Made by a program: the position numbers and the translations under genes
The notes under the pieces: generated by a model
Databases searched by the model: none
Told to the model about the DNA's origin: nothing
What the model saw: the letters and a program-made list of their open reading frames with translations, nothing else
Shown: piece by piece, positions 50,896 to 60,112 of the stretch
How the letters are laid out: each line of letters opens with the position of its first letter
Numbering within the stretch: position 1 is the first letter of the stretch
Origin: Pseudomonadota bacterium
GTDB lineage: Bacteria > Pseudomonadota > Alphaproteobacteria > Sphingomonadales > Sphingomonadaceae
Length of the DNA stretch: 64,000 nt
NCBI GenBank assembly: GCA_023394965.1
Contig: JAEWZX010000042.1
Location: 1-64,000, forward strand
Direction of reading: 5' to 3'

Positions 50896-51849
50896 TCAGG
50901 CCGCGCGAAGCTCGGGATGCGGATGCTCGCAGCGATGCACCTCGATCGTAACGTGCACATATTCTGGATGCTCTGAAAGTCGACTGGCATAATGGTCGGG
51001 CGCGAGCGGATCACCGGCGATGAGCGAGGCGATGACTGCATACTTGCCGGGACCGATCCGCCAGATGTGCAGATCGCCGATCGCGGCGTCCCGGTCCTCG
51101 AGCGCCTCCCGCACCTCTATGTACCGATCAGAGGCCGCTTCGGCGTCGACAAGCACTGCAGCAGTATCGCGCAGCAGTGACCATGACCAGCGCCCGATCA
51201 CGAATGCACCCACCAGCCCCATTGCCGCGTCCATCCAAGCCCAGCCGAGATACATGCCGGCGAGAAGGGCCACGATAGCCAGGACCGAAGTCAGGGCATC
51301 GGCAAGCACGTGGAAATAGGCGGAGCGCAGATTGTTATCGGCATGCGCATGGTCGTGGTGATGATGATGGTCGTGATCATGCCCGTGGTGATGATCGGCA
51401 CCAAGCAGCCAGGCACTCGCGAGGTTCACCACGAGGCCGAGCACGGCGATCCAGATAGCCTCGGTATAGGCAATCGTGAGCGGACTGACGAACCTTTGAG
51501 CCGATTCAACCGCGATCCCGATTGCGAAGATGGCGAGGACAAGCGCGCTCGCGAAGCCGGCGAGGTCGCCCACCTTGCCGGTACCGAATGTGAAACGCGG
51601 GTTGTTCGCATGGCGCTTGGCAAACCAGTAGGCGAAGGCCGCGACGCCCAAGGCACCTGCATGGGTCGCCATGTGGATACCATCGGCGAGAAGCGCCATC
51701 GATCCGGTCCACAGGCCAGCGACGATTTCGACCACCATCATCGCGGCGGTCAAGGCAACGACATAACGCGTGCGCCGCTCATGGGCGTCGTGCGAGGCGC
51801 TCAGGAAGTTGTGATCATGGGCGAGCGGATTGGAGCTGGAATGGTGCAT
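50896..51849 (-). CDS. dmeF: CDF-family Co/Ni exporter DmeF
   Basis: 317 residues. Helix-2 motif LLADGIHMATHAGALGVAAF (HxxTHA) and helix-5 motif YFHVLADALTSVLAIVALLA, a His-rich loop HHHGHDHDHHHHHDHAHAD between helices 4 and 5, and a C-terminal region GDLHIWRIGPGKYAVIASLI, which is characteristic of DmeF. N-terminal His also present. DmeF exports Co(II) and Ni(II). No dmeR regulator gene is adjacent. Probably has its own promoter, 123 bases before the czc unit. Confidence 0.9.
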   Translation of the reverse strand: MHHSSSNPLAHDHNFLSASHDAHERRTRYVVALTAAMMVVEIVAGLWTGSMALLADGIHMATHAGALGVAAFAYWFAKRHANNPRFTFGTGKVGDLAGFASALVLAIFAIGIAVESAQRFVSPLTIAYTEAIWIAVLGLVVNLASAWLLGADHHHGHDHDHHHHHDHAHADNNLRSAYFHVLADALTSVLAIVALLAGMYLGWAWMDAAMGLVGAFVIGRWSWSLLRDTAAVLVDAEAASDRYIEVREALEDRDAAIGDLHIWRIGPGKYAVIASLIAGDPLAPDHYASRLSEHPEYVHVTIEVHRCEHPHPELRAA

Positions 51850-51946
51850 TGGTCGATGATTAGACCGTCGAAAAGAAGATAAAAATATGCGTAGCTTCTA
51901 AGACCGCCGCAATGATAAGCGAAGAATTGCTGGATGCTGCTAAGCT

Positions 51947-52618
51947 CTATCGCGCTTCCGGCGCGTTACCGTTGGGATACTGCCGCGCGATAGCAACGGC
52001 TTGGCGAAGCTGCTCGGGCGGCAGAGCCCCGGCGACCAGGTAAGGCCCGACAAACATAGCCGGTGTGCCGCTTATCCCGAGCATCCCAGCCTGTCGGTCC
52101 GCTCGCGCAAGCGCTGCATCGATTTCCTTGCCATGGGATTTGAGGTCGCTTTCCAGACGCTGCCAGTCGACGCCCGCCTGATCTGCTGCGGCACGGATTT
52201 TCTCGGAACTAAGCTTGCCCTGGATTTGCATGAGCGCATCGTCGAAGGCCTGGTCCTTCCCCTGATATTTCGCCGCAAGTGCGCGGCGCGCCGCTTCGAT
52301 GGAAGGCTGGCCGAAAATCGCCCAGTCCTTGAACACGATACGGACATTGCCGTCTTCCATGGCGAGAGCTGTCAGACGCGGGTGCATCTGGCGGCAGAAC
52401 GGGCACTGGTAATCGGTAAATACCACCAGGGTCAGATCGTATGATTGAGGCTCGATCCGCCGGGCCGCCGGATCTTCGGCGAGCTCCGCGATCATGGCAT
52501 TGCGCGCTTTGGCAAAGGCCTCCTCGCCCGTCTCCTGCTGGGCCGTTGCCGGTACCGCGACCGCCATGGAAACACCGGCGGCTAAGAGAAAATTCAATAG
52601 AAGCGGGCGCTTGTGCAT
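51947..52618 (-). CDS. DsbA-family periplasmic thiol oxidoreductase
   Basis: 223 residues; signal peptide ending VAVPATAQQ. Active site in FTDYQCPFCRQMHPRL (CPFC) and cis-Pro loop in GMLGISGTPAMFVGPYLV. The layout with N-terminal helix and GxPAxFVGP is that of the ScsC/DsbA-Com1 group. Oxidises or isomerises disulfides in the periplasm. A PmrA-box-like repeat at 52688-52704 lies about 70 bases upstream. A paralogue is at 59409-60110. Confidence 0.88.
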   Translation of the reverse strand: MHKRPLLLNFLLAAGVSMAVAVPATAQQETGEEAFAKARNAMIAELAEDPAARRIEPQSYDLTLVVFTDYQCPFCRQMHPRLTALAMEDGNVRIVFKDWAIFGQPSIEAARRALAAKYQGKDQAFDDALMQIQGKLSSEKIRAAADQAGVDWQRLESDLKSHGKEIDAALARADRQAGMLGISGTPAMFVGPYLVAGALPPEQLRQAVAIARQYPNGNAPEAR

Positions 52619-52687
52619 CTGGTACTCTCCGAAGTCTTGGGTATTGGGTTCGTAGGATGATTGAGATATTCCAGGTGCAGCCCGGTT

Positions 52688-52704
52688 CTTAAGGGCGGCT
52701 TACG
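52688..52704 (-). promoter_or_regulatory. PmrA-box-like direct repeat, site 1
   Basis: CTTAAG-GGCGG-CTTACG (plus strand), half-sites 11 bp apart, 70 bases upstream of the DsbA-like gene, which reads left. One of five such repeats in the right-hand 12 kb. Confidence 0.65.
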
Positions 52705-52827
52705 GCGCCCCTGATCGTTCAGGGCGAGCGAGCAAGGACCCGTCGCGAGACCCAAGCGAGCCTTGCAATGGATCCCACGAAGGCAGCTCGCACGCAGGGA
52801 CGACGGATTCGAAAGACCGTGAAAGAT

Positions 52828-53865
52828 CTACAACGCGCTCAAAAAGGCGGGCTCAACCGACGCGCCGAGAAGTTCATTCAGGAATGCGGAAACATCCGCA
52901 CGGATACCCGCCGCCGGAACGCCGGTCCGATACACAAGCTCGTTCGCCCGGATGGCCCGCGCGAGCAGCATTGCCGGGGGAGCCGTGGCTCCGATAGGGG
53001 CCAAGTGCTTGCCATATTAATCGATGGCCATGGGCGCGAGACGTTCCGGCTCGCGCATGAGAGCCTCGCATGCGCGTTCGTAGGCATCGAACACGCGAAG
53101 CAAGGCACTTCGGCGCGGCGGCGTTTGCAGGACCTGCTCGGAGGTATGCAATCCGCCGATCGGCAGCTGGCCTTCGTCGAAACTGCGAAAGCCAGTGAAC
53201 ATGGCCTGCATATCGATAGCCGAAAGCGCAATATTGCTGCCCCCTTCGCTCCCCATTCGCGAGCGCATGACCATGCCGGTGCTGCCAGGGCTCGGGATAG
53301 TAATGCCGGCGGCCTGTCCGGCAGCGACTTGCGCGATACCTGCCTTGGCCGGCATGTATGCGACCTCCAGATCGCGACCGGGATCGAGGTTCGCGCGCCG
53401 TACCGCAGCCTGGAAAATAATATCGCCGCCACCGTTTCGGCCGGAGCCCATCGGCCCGCTGACGATAACCTTGTGGCCGCGCAACTCGGCAAAGCTGCGG
53501 ATGTCCCGCGGCACCACCTCGAAGAAGCCGCGCCAGGTGTTGATCGAGACGAGCCTCAGACCGAGATCAGGTGCTGCGAGCTGCTTCTTCGCCCCGATAT
53601 AGGTCATGCCCAGAAAGGCATCCGCCTCGCCGGTTCGAAACATTGAATCGATCTCGGCCGATTCCTTGATCGGACTAAACGACAAGGGGAGGTCCGGTTC
53701 GAGAGCGAGTGCCAGCATGAGCGGAAAGACATGGGGGTTAGCCGCGGAGACTAGCCTCAGCGATGTATCGCTCCTTTCCAGCGCGGCAGAAAGGGATGCT
53801 CGTGGCACACAGCCGCTGGCGATTGATGCCGCCGCGGCCATAAGTACCGATCGCCTGTGCAACAT
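52828..53865 (-). pseudogene. Periplasmic substrate-binding protein interrupted by one stop codon
   Basis: ATG 53865 follows AGGAG. The signal HRRSVLMAAAASIASGC is Tat/lipoprotein-like; the body has RLVSAANPHVFPLMLALALE, FRTGEADAFLGMTYIGAKKQ, VSGPMGSGRNGGGDIIFQAA and AGITIPSPGSTGMVMRSRMG, an ABC-type (NMT1/TauA-like) binding-protein fold. After APMAID a TAA (53017-53019) occurs, but the same frame goes on for 62 codons (YGKHLAPIGATAPP, RAIRANELVYRTGVPAAG, FLNELLGASVEPAFLSAL) to a TAG at 52828. Together 345 codons, a normal length. So one nonsense change; the 282-residue product may still be made. Confidence 0.65.
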
Positions 53866-53909
53866 GCGCCACTCCTACTGATCGAATGGATTGACGATCG
53901 AGGCTGGGT

Positions 53910-53926
53910 CTTACGGCAGCCTTAAG
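53910..53926 (-). promoter_or_regulatory. PmrA-box-like direct repeat, site 2
   Basis: CTTACG-GCAGC-CTTAAG on the plus strand, half-sites 11 bp apart, 45 bases upstream of the substrate-binding-protein start. Confidence 0.65.
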
Positions 53927-54128
53927 CCCAGTCGGAACTTGCTCTTTCAATCAGCGAGCCCACTCCTGCGAAAGTGCGCGCAGCCCGCTACGATCCCTGG
54001 CTGGTCAAGACGACAGCGACCAGGAAAACGATGCGCGCTCTATTGCCATCGATGAGCCGGGCGTTGCTGCCCATATGGGGATAGTCGTCACCACCCCTTT
54101 TGAAGGCCGCCTCCGGCAAGCCGTTCAC

Positions 54129-54145
54129 GCTAAGCCGCGCTTAAG
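54129..54145 (+). promoter_or_regulatory. PmrA-box-like direct repeat, site 3 (weaker)
   Basis: GCTAAG-CCGCG-CTTAAG, half-sites 11 bp apart, 24 bases upstream of the lnt ATG. The first half-site has two mismatches to CTTAAG. Confidence 0.5.
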
Positions 54146-54168
54146 ACACATGCGTTTTGGCACCTGCC

Positions 54169-55686
54169 ATGTTTCGCCGGACTTCGCGCCTGTTGATCGC
54201 CGCCATCCTCGGAACCATCGCGGCGCAAGGCTTTGCGCCTGCCAATGCGACTGTCCTTTCGCTAGCCTCGCTTAGCGGCCTTTTCTACCTGATCCGCCAC
54301 GATCGGGCTGCACCCATATTCTGGATTGTGACAGCCTACGCGGGAGCCATGTGGATTGTCGCGTTACGCTGGCTTCCGAGAGCGTTTGTGATGATGGACC
54401 CGCCAGCCGTTACGGCTGGCTGGCTGGCACTCGTCGCCTTGTCCGCGATCCTGTCGCTCTTCTGGTCCGTCCCCTTCGCCCTTGCCCGGAGATACGCCAA
54501 CAGAAATCACGGCACGCAGCTCTTGGCGACAAGTTCGCTTCTAGCGCTCGGCGAATGGGCGAGGTCTACCACTATCATCGGTTTCGCGTGGAACCCGCTT
54601 GGCGCGATCTGGCTCGACGTTCCGGCGATCGTGCGGTCTGCTTCGGTTATCGGCATAACCGGACTCTCATTTGCGACGGTGCTTGCTGCCGGACTCGTTC
54701 TGCAGATCGCCGGGCATCCGCGACGTGTCGGGGCAAGCCTCGGATTTATCGGGGCCCTCGCAATCCTCCTCGGGCGTTCGTCGGTTGCTCCTCCTGATAC
54801 CGCGCAGCAGGTCGCGCTGATCCAGGGCAACATACCGCAAAGGGTCAAATGGGACGAAAACCGGCTCGACGAGCAGGTGGATATCTATCTCGGTTTGACA
54901 GCCGGCATTTCTTCGACTGCGCCGGACATGCGCATCTTCTGGCCTGAAGCCGCGATCCCCTATGTTCTCGAGGACCGGAAGGCGGTGCTCGATGAAATCG
55001 GGAAAACGCTTCGGACCGGCGACATGCTCTTCGCCGGAGCTCTGGGTCGCGACGCCGACGGACACTATGCCAATAGTGTCTACCTGATCGATGCCAGCGG
55101 GCGGGTTCGCAACCGTTACGACAAGCGCATCCTCGTCCCGTTCGGGGAATATGTGCCGTTCGAGTCCTTGCTCGAGGCATTGCGCCTCGCCCGGTATGCC
55201 CCTGGCCGCGACGCCCTTGCGCCGGGGGCAGCGATCCCGGCCATTCCTTTGGCCGACGGCGAGGCAGGCGTGGCGATATGTTTCGAGGCCACTTTCCCCG
55301 GCTTCGGCTCCGGGTTCACTGCGCGCCCCGCTTACATCGTCAATCCCACGAACGACGCGTGGTTCGGTCCTGCCGGCGCTCCGCAACATCTGGCGCAGGC
55401 GCGCATCAGAGCGCTTGAGAACGGTTTGCCGGTGCTCCGCGCGACGCAGACGGGCATATCCGCGATAATCCGGTCCGATGGTTCGATCGCCGGGCATCTC
55501 GAGAGCGGTGTCCGCGGCGTTCTTGTCGGTCGTCTTCCCGCCGCTGCGCAGGCGACCGTGTTCTCAAAAATCGGCGCGGGCTACGTGCTCGTGTTCCTTG
55601 TCGGGTCCTTTGGCCCGATCCTGGCTAGCCGTCGGCGGAACGCCGTCAGACAAGGTCGATGGAACTTCCGACGGAAGCGTGAGTGA
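54169..55686 (+). CDS. lnt: Apolipoprotein N-acyltransferase
   Basis: 505 residues from ATG 54169 (a TTG 12 bases earlier is possible). N-terminal half with about six helices; the C-terminal half is a carbon-nitrogen hydrolase domain. Catalytic triad: Glu in RIFWPEAAIPYVLEDR, Lys in RYDKRILVPFGEYVPF and Cys in GVAICFEATFPGFG. It adds the third acyl chain to lipoproteins at the inner membrane. Shorter than many Lnt and likely an extra copy besides the housekeeping one. The end overlaps the convergent phosphoesterase gene by 41 bases. Confidence 0.9.
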   Translation: MFRRTSRLLIAAILGTIAAQGFAPANATVLSLASLSGLFYLIRHDRAAPIFWIVTAYAGAMWIVALRWLPRAFVMMDPPAVTAGWLALVALSAILSLFWSVPFALARRYANRNHGTQLLATSSLLALGEWARSTTIIGFAWNPLGAIWLDVPAIVRSASVIGITGLSFATVLAAGLVLQIAGHPRRVGASLGFIGALAILLGRSSVAPPDTAQQVALIQGNIPQRVKWDENRLDEQVDIYLGLTAGISSTAPDMRIFWPEAAIPYVLEDRKAVLDEIGKTLRTGDMLFAGALGRDADGHYANSVYLIDASGRVRNRYDKRILVPFGEYVPFESLLEALRLARYAPGRDALAPGAAIPAIPLADGEAGVAICFEATFPGFGSGFTARPAYIVNPTNDAWFGPAGAPQHLAQARIRALENGLPVLRATQTGISAIIRSDGSIAGHLESGVRGVLVGRLPAAAQATVFSKIGAGYVLVFLVGSFGPILASRRRNAVRQGRWNFRRKRE

Positions 55687-57079
55687 AGGGACGCGCGAGC
55701 CGTTTGCGCAGGGCTGTGATCGCATCGATGGGAAGCTGTCGCCGGTTCTTGCCGAACTGCGCGGGCACGCCCTGCTCGGTAATGAAGCCCACAGCATAAA
55801 CGGCGCTATCATCCACCGGACGGCCTTCCAGAAACAGGCGCTCGATCCGCTGACCCTCGGGATTTTCGGCCTTGAAGGCGAGACCCACTCCGCGCATGCG
55901 CTTGATGTAACCGCCCATCTGGTCATAGGGATTAGCCGCAAAGGTTCGTTCGAGGTTTTCCTCGATCATCTGCCGGATTTCCGCGCCGGTCACCTCGGCA
56001 AGGCTGACGGGAGGATTGGTTGGAACCATGTTCCACAAATCGCCCAGCGTAATCGGTCCCGCCGGTATCGGCGCACCGTAACGCCAGCCGTTGGAGAAGG
56101 CGATCTGCGTACCGGCGACTTCGGCAATCGCCTCGAGCAGAAGATCGTCCATCGGGCTCGACAGCATGGCATAGCGATGCAGGGCTACATCGGTCCTGCC
56201 CACGGCCTCGGCCATGGCTTCGCGCTCGCCGACGAGCGCCGCGGTTACAGCGGCCTCGAGTGCCAAATCGGGATGAACGCTTTCATCGACTGCGATGAGC
56301 GCGTGCGTCCAGCCGATGAGTTCGCCGTCCCGCAAATCGAGGTCGAGCCGGCCAACGAATGACCCGTGGCAGCCGGACTGGAAGATGAGGCAGCCTTCGA
56401 CCTCGATAGCATGCTCCATGCGGTTATGGGTATGGCCGCTGACGATCACATCGATGCCGGGCACGTCCTTGGCAAACTGCACGTCCTGCGGGAAGCCGAC
56501 ATGGGAGAGTACGACCAGCAGATCGACATGCGGGCGCATTTGCGCGACGTGAGCATGAAGTTCCCTAGTGCCGATCTCGAAGCGCAGACCTTCGCTGAAA
56601 TGAGGCGGCATGGTCTTGTCGACGATCGGACAGGCAAGGCCGATCAGCCCGATCCGCAGCCCGGCGCGCTCGACGATCGTGGCGGCGGGCAGGAACAGCT
56701 CGCCGCTTTCCTCGCGATAGATATTCGCGGCCAATACCGGATAGGGCAGCTCGCTGGCGAGCGCCTGCACCCGGTCCGGACCAAAGGCGAATTCCCAATG
56801 GAGCGTCATGGCATCGAAGCCCAGTTCGGCCACAAGCGGAGCAAGGGCTTTCGCCTCGTCCGAAACCGCGAAATGCGTCCCATGGAAGGTGTCGCCATTG
56901 TCCAGCGCCAGCACGCCGCCCGGATTGTCGGCGCGGGCACGCTCGAAGATCGTCTTGATGCGGGCTAGACCGCCAAGCGTCTCGAACACGGGAGTTCCAT
57001 CGGCTCCATACCGAATCTCGTTATGCGGTTCGGCGTATCCATGAAGGTCGTTGAGCTGCAGTATCGTCAGGCGGGTCAT
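55646..57079 (-). CDS. Metallophosphoesterase/5'-nucleotidase-family protein (SoxB-like variant)
   Basis: 477 residues. Metal ligands: LQLNDLHGY (9-14), LALDNGDTFHG, SHVGF and VIVSGHTHNRMEHA; the C-terminal 5'-nucleotidase domain has ITLGDLWNMVPTNPP and VTGAEIRQMIEENLER. The catalytic GNHD motif is replaced by TLHWEFAFGPDR; HWEF is found in SoxB (thiosulfohydrolase) and its relatives. No signal peptide, so it appears cytoplasmic, unlike UshA or SoxB. No other sox gene is seen. Substrate unknown. Confidence 0.82.
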   Translation of the reverse strand: MTRLTILQLNDLHGYAEPHNEIRYGADGTPVFETLGGLARIKTIFERARADNPGGVLALDNGDTFHGTHFAVSDEAKALAPLVAELGFDAMTLHWEFAFGPDRVQALASELPYPVLAANIYREESGELFLPAATIVERAGLRIGLIGLACPIVDKTMPPHFSEGLRFEIGTRELHAHVAQMRPHVDLLVVLSHVGFPQDVQFAKDVPGIDVIVSGHTHNRMEHAIEVEGCLIFQSGCHGSFVGRLDLDLRDGELIGWTHALIAVDESVHPDLALEAAVTAALVGEREAMAEAVGRTDVALHRYAMLSSPMDDLLLEAIAEVAGTQIAFSNGWRYGAPIPAGPITLGDLWNMVPTNPPVSLAEVTGAEIRQMIEENLERTFAANPYDQMGGYIKRMRGVGLAFKAENPEGQRIERLFLEGRPVDDSAVYAVGFITEQGVPAQFGKNRRQLPIDAITALRKRLARPFTHASVGSSIDLV

Positions 57080-57224
57080 GGTCTCGACCTTTCAGTTCTT
57101 CGTATTGCCAAATGGGTTGCGCTGCGGTGCACCGCCAGCGCATCGACAGGAGTGAGCATCTCTTGCTCTATCGAGATCGTGATCGAGGCTTACGTTCCGC
57201 TGCAGCCATCCCGGGCGAGGAGGG
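57080..57224. other. Intergenic region
   Basis: 145 bases between two minus-strand genes (end of the ScsB-like gene and start of the phosphoesterase). A single CTTACG half-site at 57189-57194 has no partner at 11 bp. A promoter for the phosphoesterase is likely here, but it was not identified. Confidence 0.3.
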
Positions 57225-59405
57225 TCACGAGGCAGCCTCTCCCACTTCCTCTGCCTTGCCGATGAGAACCTGCGGAGTAAGGACCTGCGGTAGCACCTCG
57301 GCAGCCTCGCCGGGCGCATAGAACTGGTAGAAGGGTATCGAGTTGCGACCGTGATCGGCAAGATAAGCCGTGATCTCGGGGTCCTGCCGCGTCCAGTCGC
57401 CCGTGAGTGTCACCACGCCGGCTTCGGCAAAGGCCTCCTGCGTCGCCTCGGTATCGATGGCAACGCGTTCGTTGACCTTGCAGACCAGGCACCAGTCGGC
57501 GGTAAAATCGACGAAGACAGGAGTGCCTGCCGCCCGCAGTTCCGCCAGCCGGGCGGTGCTGAACGTCTCGTGGAGGTCCCCTTCCGCGATCTCGCCCGAG
57601 GCCGTCGCTGCGCTCGGCGCTTCGGGAATACCGACCGTGAGGACGGCTGCCAGCGCCAGCGCCGCTGGCGCGAGCGTCAGCCATCCTGCGGAGCCGCGCC
57701 GTTGGCGCAGGCCGTACCACCACAGGGACACGGCAAAGAGCGAGAGAACCAGCAGGCCCAAAGCCATTCCGTTGACGCCGGTCTGGCGACCGAGAAGCCA
57801 GGCGAGCGCCAGCGCCGTCGCGAACATCGGCAGCGAGAGCACTTTACGCAGCGTATCCATCCACGCGCCGGGCTTGGGCAGTCGCCGCTGGACCGCAGGA
57901 ATGAAGGCGACGGCAAGGAACGGCAGCGCCATTCCCAGGCCCAGCATTGCGAATACCGCAAGGGCGAGCGGCGCAGGAAGCACGAGGGCCGCCCCGAGCG
58001 CGCCGGCCATGAAAGGCCCGCTGCATGGCATGGCGATGAAGGCAGCCAAAGCTCCGGTCGAAAATGCGCCGAGGAAGCCGCCGGTCTGGCTGCCGCGCGC
58101 AGCGAATGCGGGCATCGGCAATTCGAACAGGCCGGCTAGGTTCAAGGCGATAGCGCCGGTCAGGACAAGCAGCACCAGGATAACGCCAGGGGACTGCAGC
58201 TGGAAGGACCAGCCTATCTCCATGCCGATGGCGCGCAAGCCGATGAGCAGTGCGCCGAGCAGAAGCGCGGTGGCAATTACGCCGGCCGCATAGCCCGCCC
58301 CCTCCACCCGCGCCGCGCGCGGATCGCCCCCGCTCTTGGCGAGCGACAGCGCCTTCAGGCTGAGGATGGGAAAGACGCAGGGCATCAGATTGAGGAGTAA
58401 TCCGCCAAGGAGCGCACCCACGAGGGCAATGCGCAGGACATCGCCTGAAACGGCCTGCGTTGCCAAAGAGGGCGCGGCGGCGCTTTCCGTGGCTGGCACC
58501 GGATCGACCATCGTCGGCAACGGCTCCTGGTCCGCCTGTGACAGCATCTCGTCGTCAGGGATTTCGCCCGATTGCGCTGATGGTTGCGCGTTAGCCGACG
58601 AGCTCGCGACCGTGCGCGCGCTTACGAGATAGGATTTCGTGCCGTTTGAGAGAACGCCGCGAAAAGCCGTACCGGGGGCCGTTCCTGCGGCGGGAATGCG
58701 CAGGCTGATGCCATCGCCATTGCGGCTGACGGTCTGCTTTGCCGCGGCATCGAACCAGCCTTCCTGCTCGGGGAACAGGCGGTAATTGCCTCTTGATACC
58801 GCAGGGGACGAGAACACCCAGTCATTTCCGTCGCGGGTCAGCGTCGCGCCGCTGAGTGGTTTGGGCATGGCCCTTTGCGCCGCGGCGACGATCCGTGCAC
58901 CGGCGGCATCGGGCGCTCCCGATCCGACCTCCAGATTTGCCGAAAGCGTCGCGCGTTCGGGCACGCACAGCGTGTCGGAACAGACCAGCCAGCTCAGCGC
59001 AACTTCAACGGGCAAGGCTGTTCCTGGCGCGAGAGATTGCGGCACTTTCATCGTGGCGAGAAGCGTGAACGGTCCGTCGTGAACATAGCTTGCGATACCC
59101 TGCACATCGAGCAGATGGGGTGCCGGATGGCGCAAGGACGAAACGGAGACGCCGGCCGGCACATCCCAGTCCGCTTCGACCGGCAGGCCCGCCGCACCGG
59201 GATTGGTCCAATATCCATGCCAGCCCGATTCAGGCTTCATCCTGATCGCAAGCGTCACCGATTCCCCGGGCTTGGGCGTCCGTGTTTCGAAGGCGAGCGA
59301 TGCCTCGATATGGCGTTCCTGTGCGGATGCAGGAGCAAGGGCGATGACGCCGACCCCGAAGGCCAGCGTCACCAGAAGCGTAAGCAGGCGGCGCAAGACA
59401 ATCAT
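57225..59405 (-). CDS. ScsB/DsbD-type membrane thiol-disulfide reductase
   Basis: 726 residues: signal peptide (VGVIALAPASAQ), a large periplasmic N-domain (GESVTLAIRMKPESGWHGYW, SWLVCSDTLCVPERATLSA with a Cys pair), eight helices with redox Cys in LMPCVFPILSLKALSL and AMPCSGPFMAGALG, and a C-terminal thioredoxin domain with DFTADWCLVCKVNE (about 634-643). It passes electrons from cytoplasmic thioredoxin to periplasmic partners. The N-domain and partners resemble the Scs (suppressor of copper sensitivity) proteins. 3 bases after the DsbA-like gene. Confidence 0.9.
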   Translation of the reverse strand: MIVLRRLLTLLVTLAFGVGVIALAPASAQERHIEASLAFETRTPKPGESVTLAIRMKPESGWHGYWTNPGAAGLPVEADWDVPAGVSVSSLRHPAPHLLDVQGIASYVHDGPFTLLATMKVPQSLAPGTALPVEVALSWLVCSDTLCVPERATLSANLEVGSGAPDAAGARIVAAAQRAMPKPLSGATLTRDGNDWVFSSPAVSRGNYRLFPEQEGWFDAAAKQTVSRNGDGISLRIPAAGTAPGTAFRGVLSNGTKSYLVSARTVASSSANAQPSAQSGEIPDDEMLSQADQEPLPTMVDPVPATESAAAPSLATQAVSGDVLRIALVGALLGGLLLNLMPCVFPILSLKALSLAKSGGDPRAARVEGAGYAAGVIATALLLGALLIGLRAIGMEIGWSFQLQSPGVILVLLVLTGAIALNLAGLFELPMPAFAARGSQTGGFLGAFSTGALAAFIAMPCSGPFMAGALGAALVLPAPLALAVFAMLGLGMALPFLAVAFIPAVQRRLPKPGAWMDTLRKVLSLPMFATALALAWLLGRQTGVNGMALGLLVLSLFAVSLWWYGLRQRRGSAGWLTLAPAALALAAVLTVGIPEAPSAATASGEIAEGDLHETFSTARLAELRAAGTPVFVDFTADWCLVCKVNERVAIDTEATQEAFAEAGVVTLTGDWTRQDPEITAYLADHGRNSIPFYQFYAPGEAAEVLPQVLTPQVLIGKAEEVGEAAS

Positions 59406-59408
59406 GGA

Positions 59409-60110
59409 TTATGCCTCCTTGCCTGCCGCATGCTCGGCGTTGAATCGCCTCGCCTCTGCAACCGCGCGCGTAAGGCCGGCATAATCGACCGCGCCGGGGA
59501 TCATATATGGCCCGACCAGCATGGCAGGGGTACCCTGCAGGCCCATCTGGGCAGCCTGCATGGCCGTCCTCCGCAGGACGCCATCGATGTCGTCCTCACG
59601 GGTTTCCATATCGCGTTCTAAACGGGCAAAATCGATGCCGGCGGCGGCGGCGGCGGCCCTGATCTTTTCCGAACTCAGCTTGCCGTCGGTCCGCATGAGC
59701 GCGTCGTTGAACTGCCGGTGCTTGTTCTGCCATTGCGACGCGATCGCCATCCGCGCGGCCTCTTCCGATGCAGGGCCGAAGATCGGCCAGTCGCGATAGA
59801 CGATCCGGACCTTTCCATCTTCCTGCGCCAGGCGTTCGAGTTCTGGGTGAATCTTGCGACAGAAGGGACACTGGTAATCGGAATAGCTGATGATAGTGAC
59901 ATCATAGCCTTCCGGCGCGAGCTTGGGGGCGATCGGGTCATCGGCGATCTCGGCGCGCGCCGCCATGGCTTCGGCGCTCGCCGCGGTGTCCTCATCCGAA
60001 CCCGCATCGCTTTGCGATGCGGGGTCTCCCTGCACCAACTGGGTGGTCACCAGCGCGGTGCCTCCCGCCGTTGCGAGCAGCAATGCAGCGACCAAGGGCC
60101 ATCTAGGCAT
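59409..60110 (-). CDS. DsbA/ScsC-like periplasmic thioredoxin-fold protein
   Basis: 233 residues with an N-terminal anchor or signal (WPLVAALLLATAGGTALVTT). Active site YSDYQCPFCRKIHPEL; cis-Pro loop GLQGTPAMLVGPYMIPGA; helical insert NKHRQFNDALMRTDGKLSSE. It is similar to the gene at 51947-52618 over most of its length. Likely substrate or partner of the ScsB-like protein next to it, forming a disulfide isomerase/reductase pair that counters copper-induced thiol damage. Confidence 0.9.
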   Translation of the reverse strand: MPRWPLVAALLLATAGGTALVTTQLVQGDPASQSDAGSDEDTAASAEAMAARAEIADDPIAPKLAPEGYDVTIISYSDYQCPFCRKIHPELERLAQEDGKVRIVYRDWPIFGPASEEAARMAIASQWQNKHRQFNDALMRTDGKLSSEKIRAAAAAAGIDFARLERDMETREDDIDGVLRRTAMQAAQMGLQGTPAMLVGPYMIPGAVDYAGLTRAVAEARRFNAEHAAGKEA

Positions 60111-60112
60111 GG

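Larger units (their letters stand above)
53866..54168. other. Divergent promoter region between the binding-protein gene and lnt
   Basis: About 300 bases between two divergent genes. It contains two PmrA-box-like repeats (53910-53926 and 54129-54145), one near each start. No gene recognised inside. Confidence 0.5.

Noticed and set aside
52768..53646. Plus-strand 292-codon frame opposite the binding-protein gene
   Set aside because: Arg/Ala/His-rich antisense of a recognisable gene with no ribosome site.
57189..57194. Sixth PmrA-box site before the SoxB-like gene
   Set aside because: Only one CTTACG half-site is present; no partner at 11 bp on either side.
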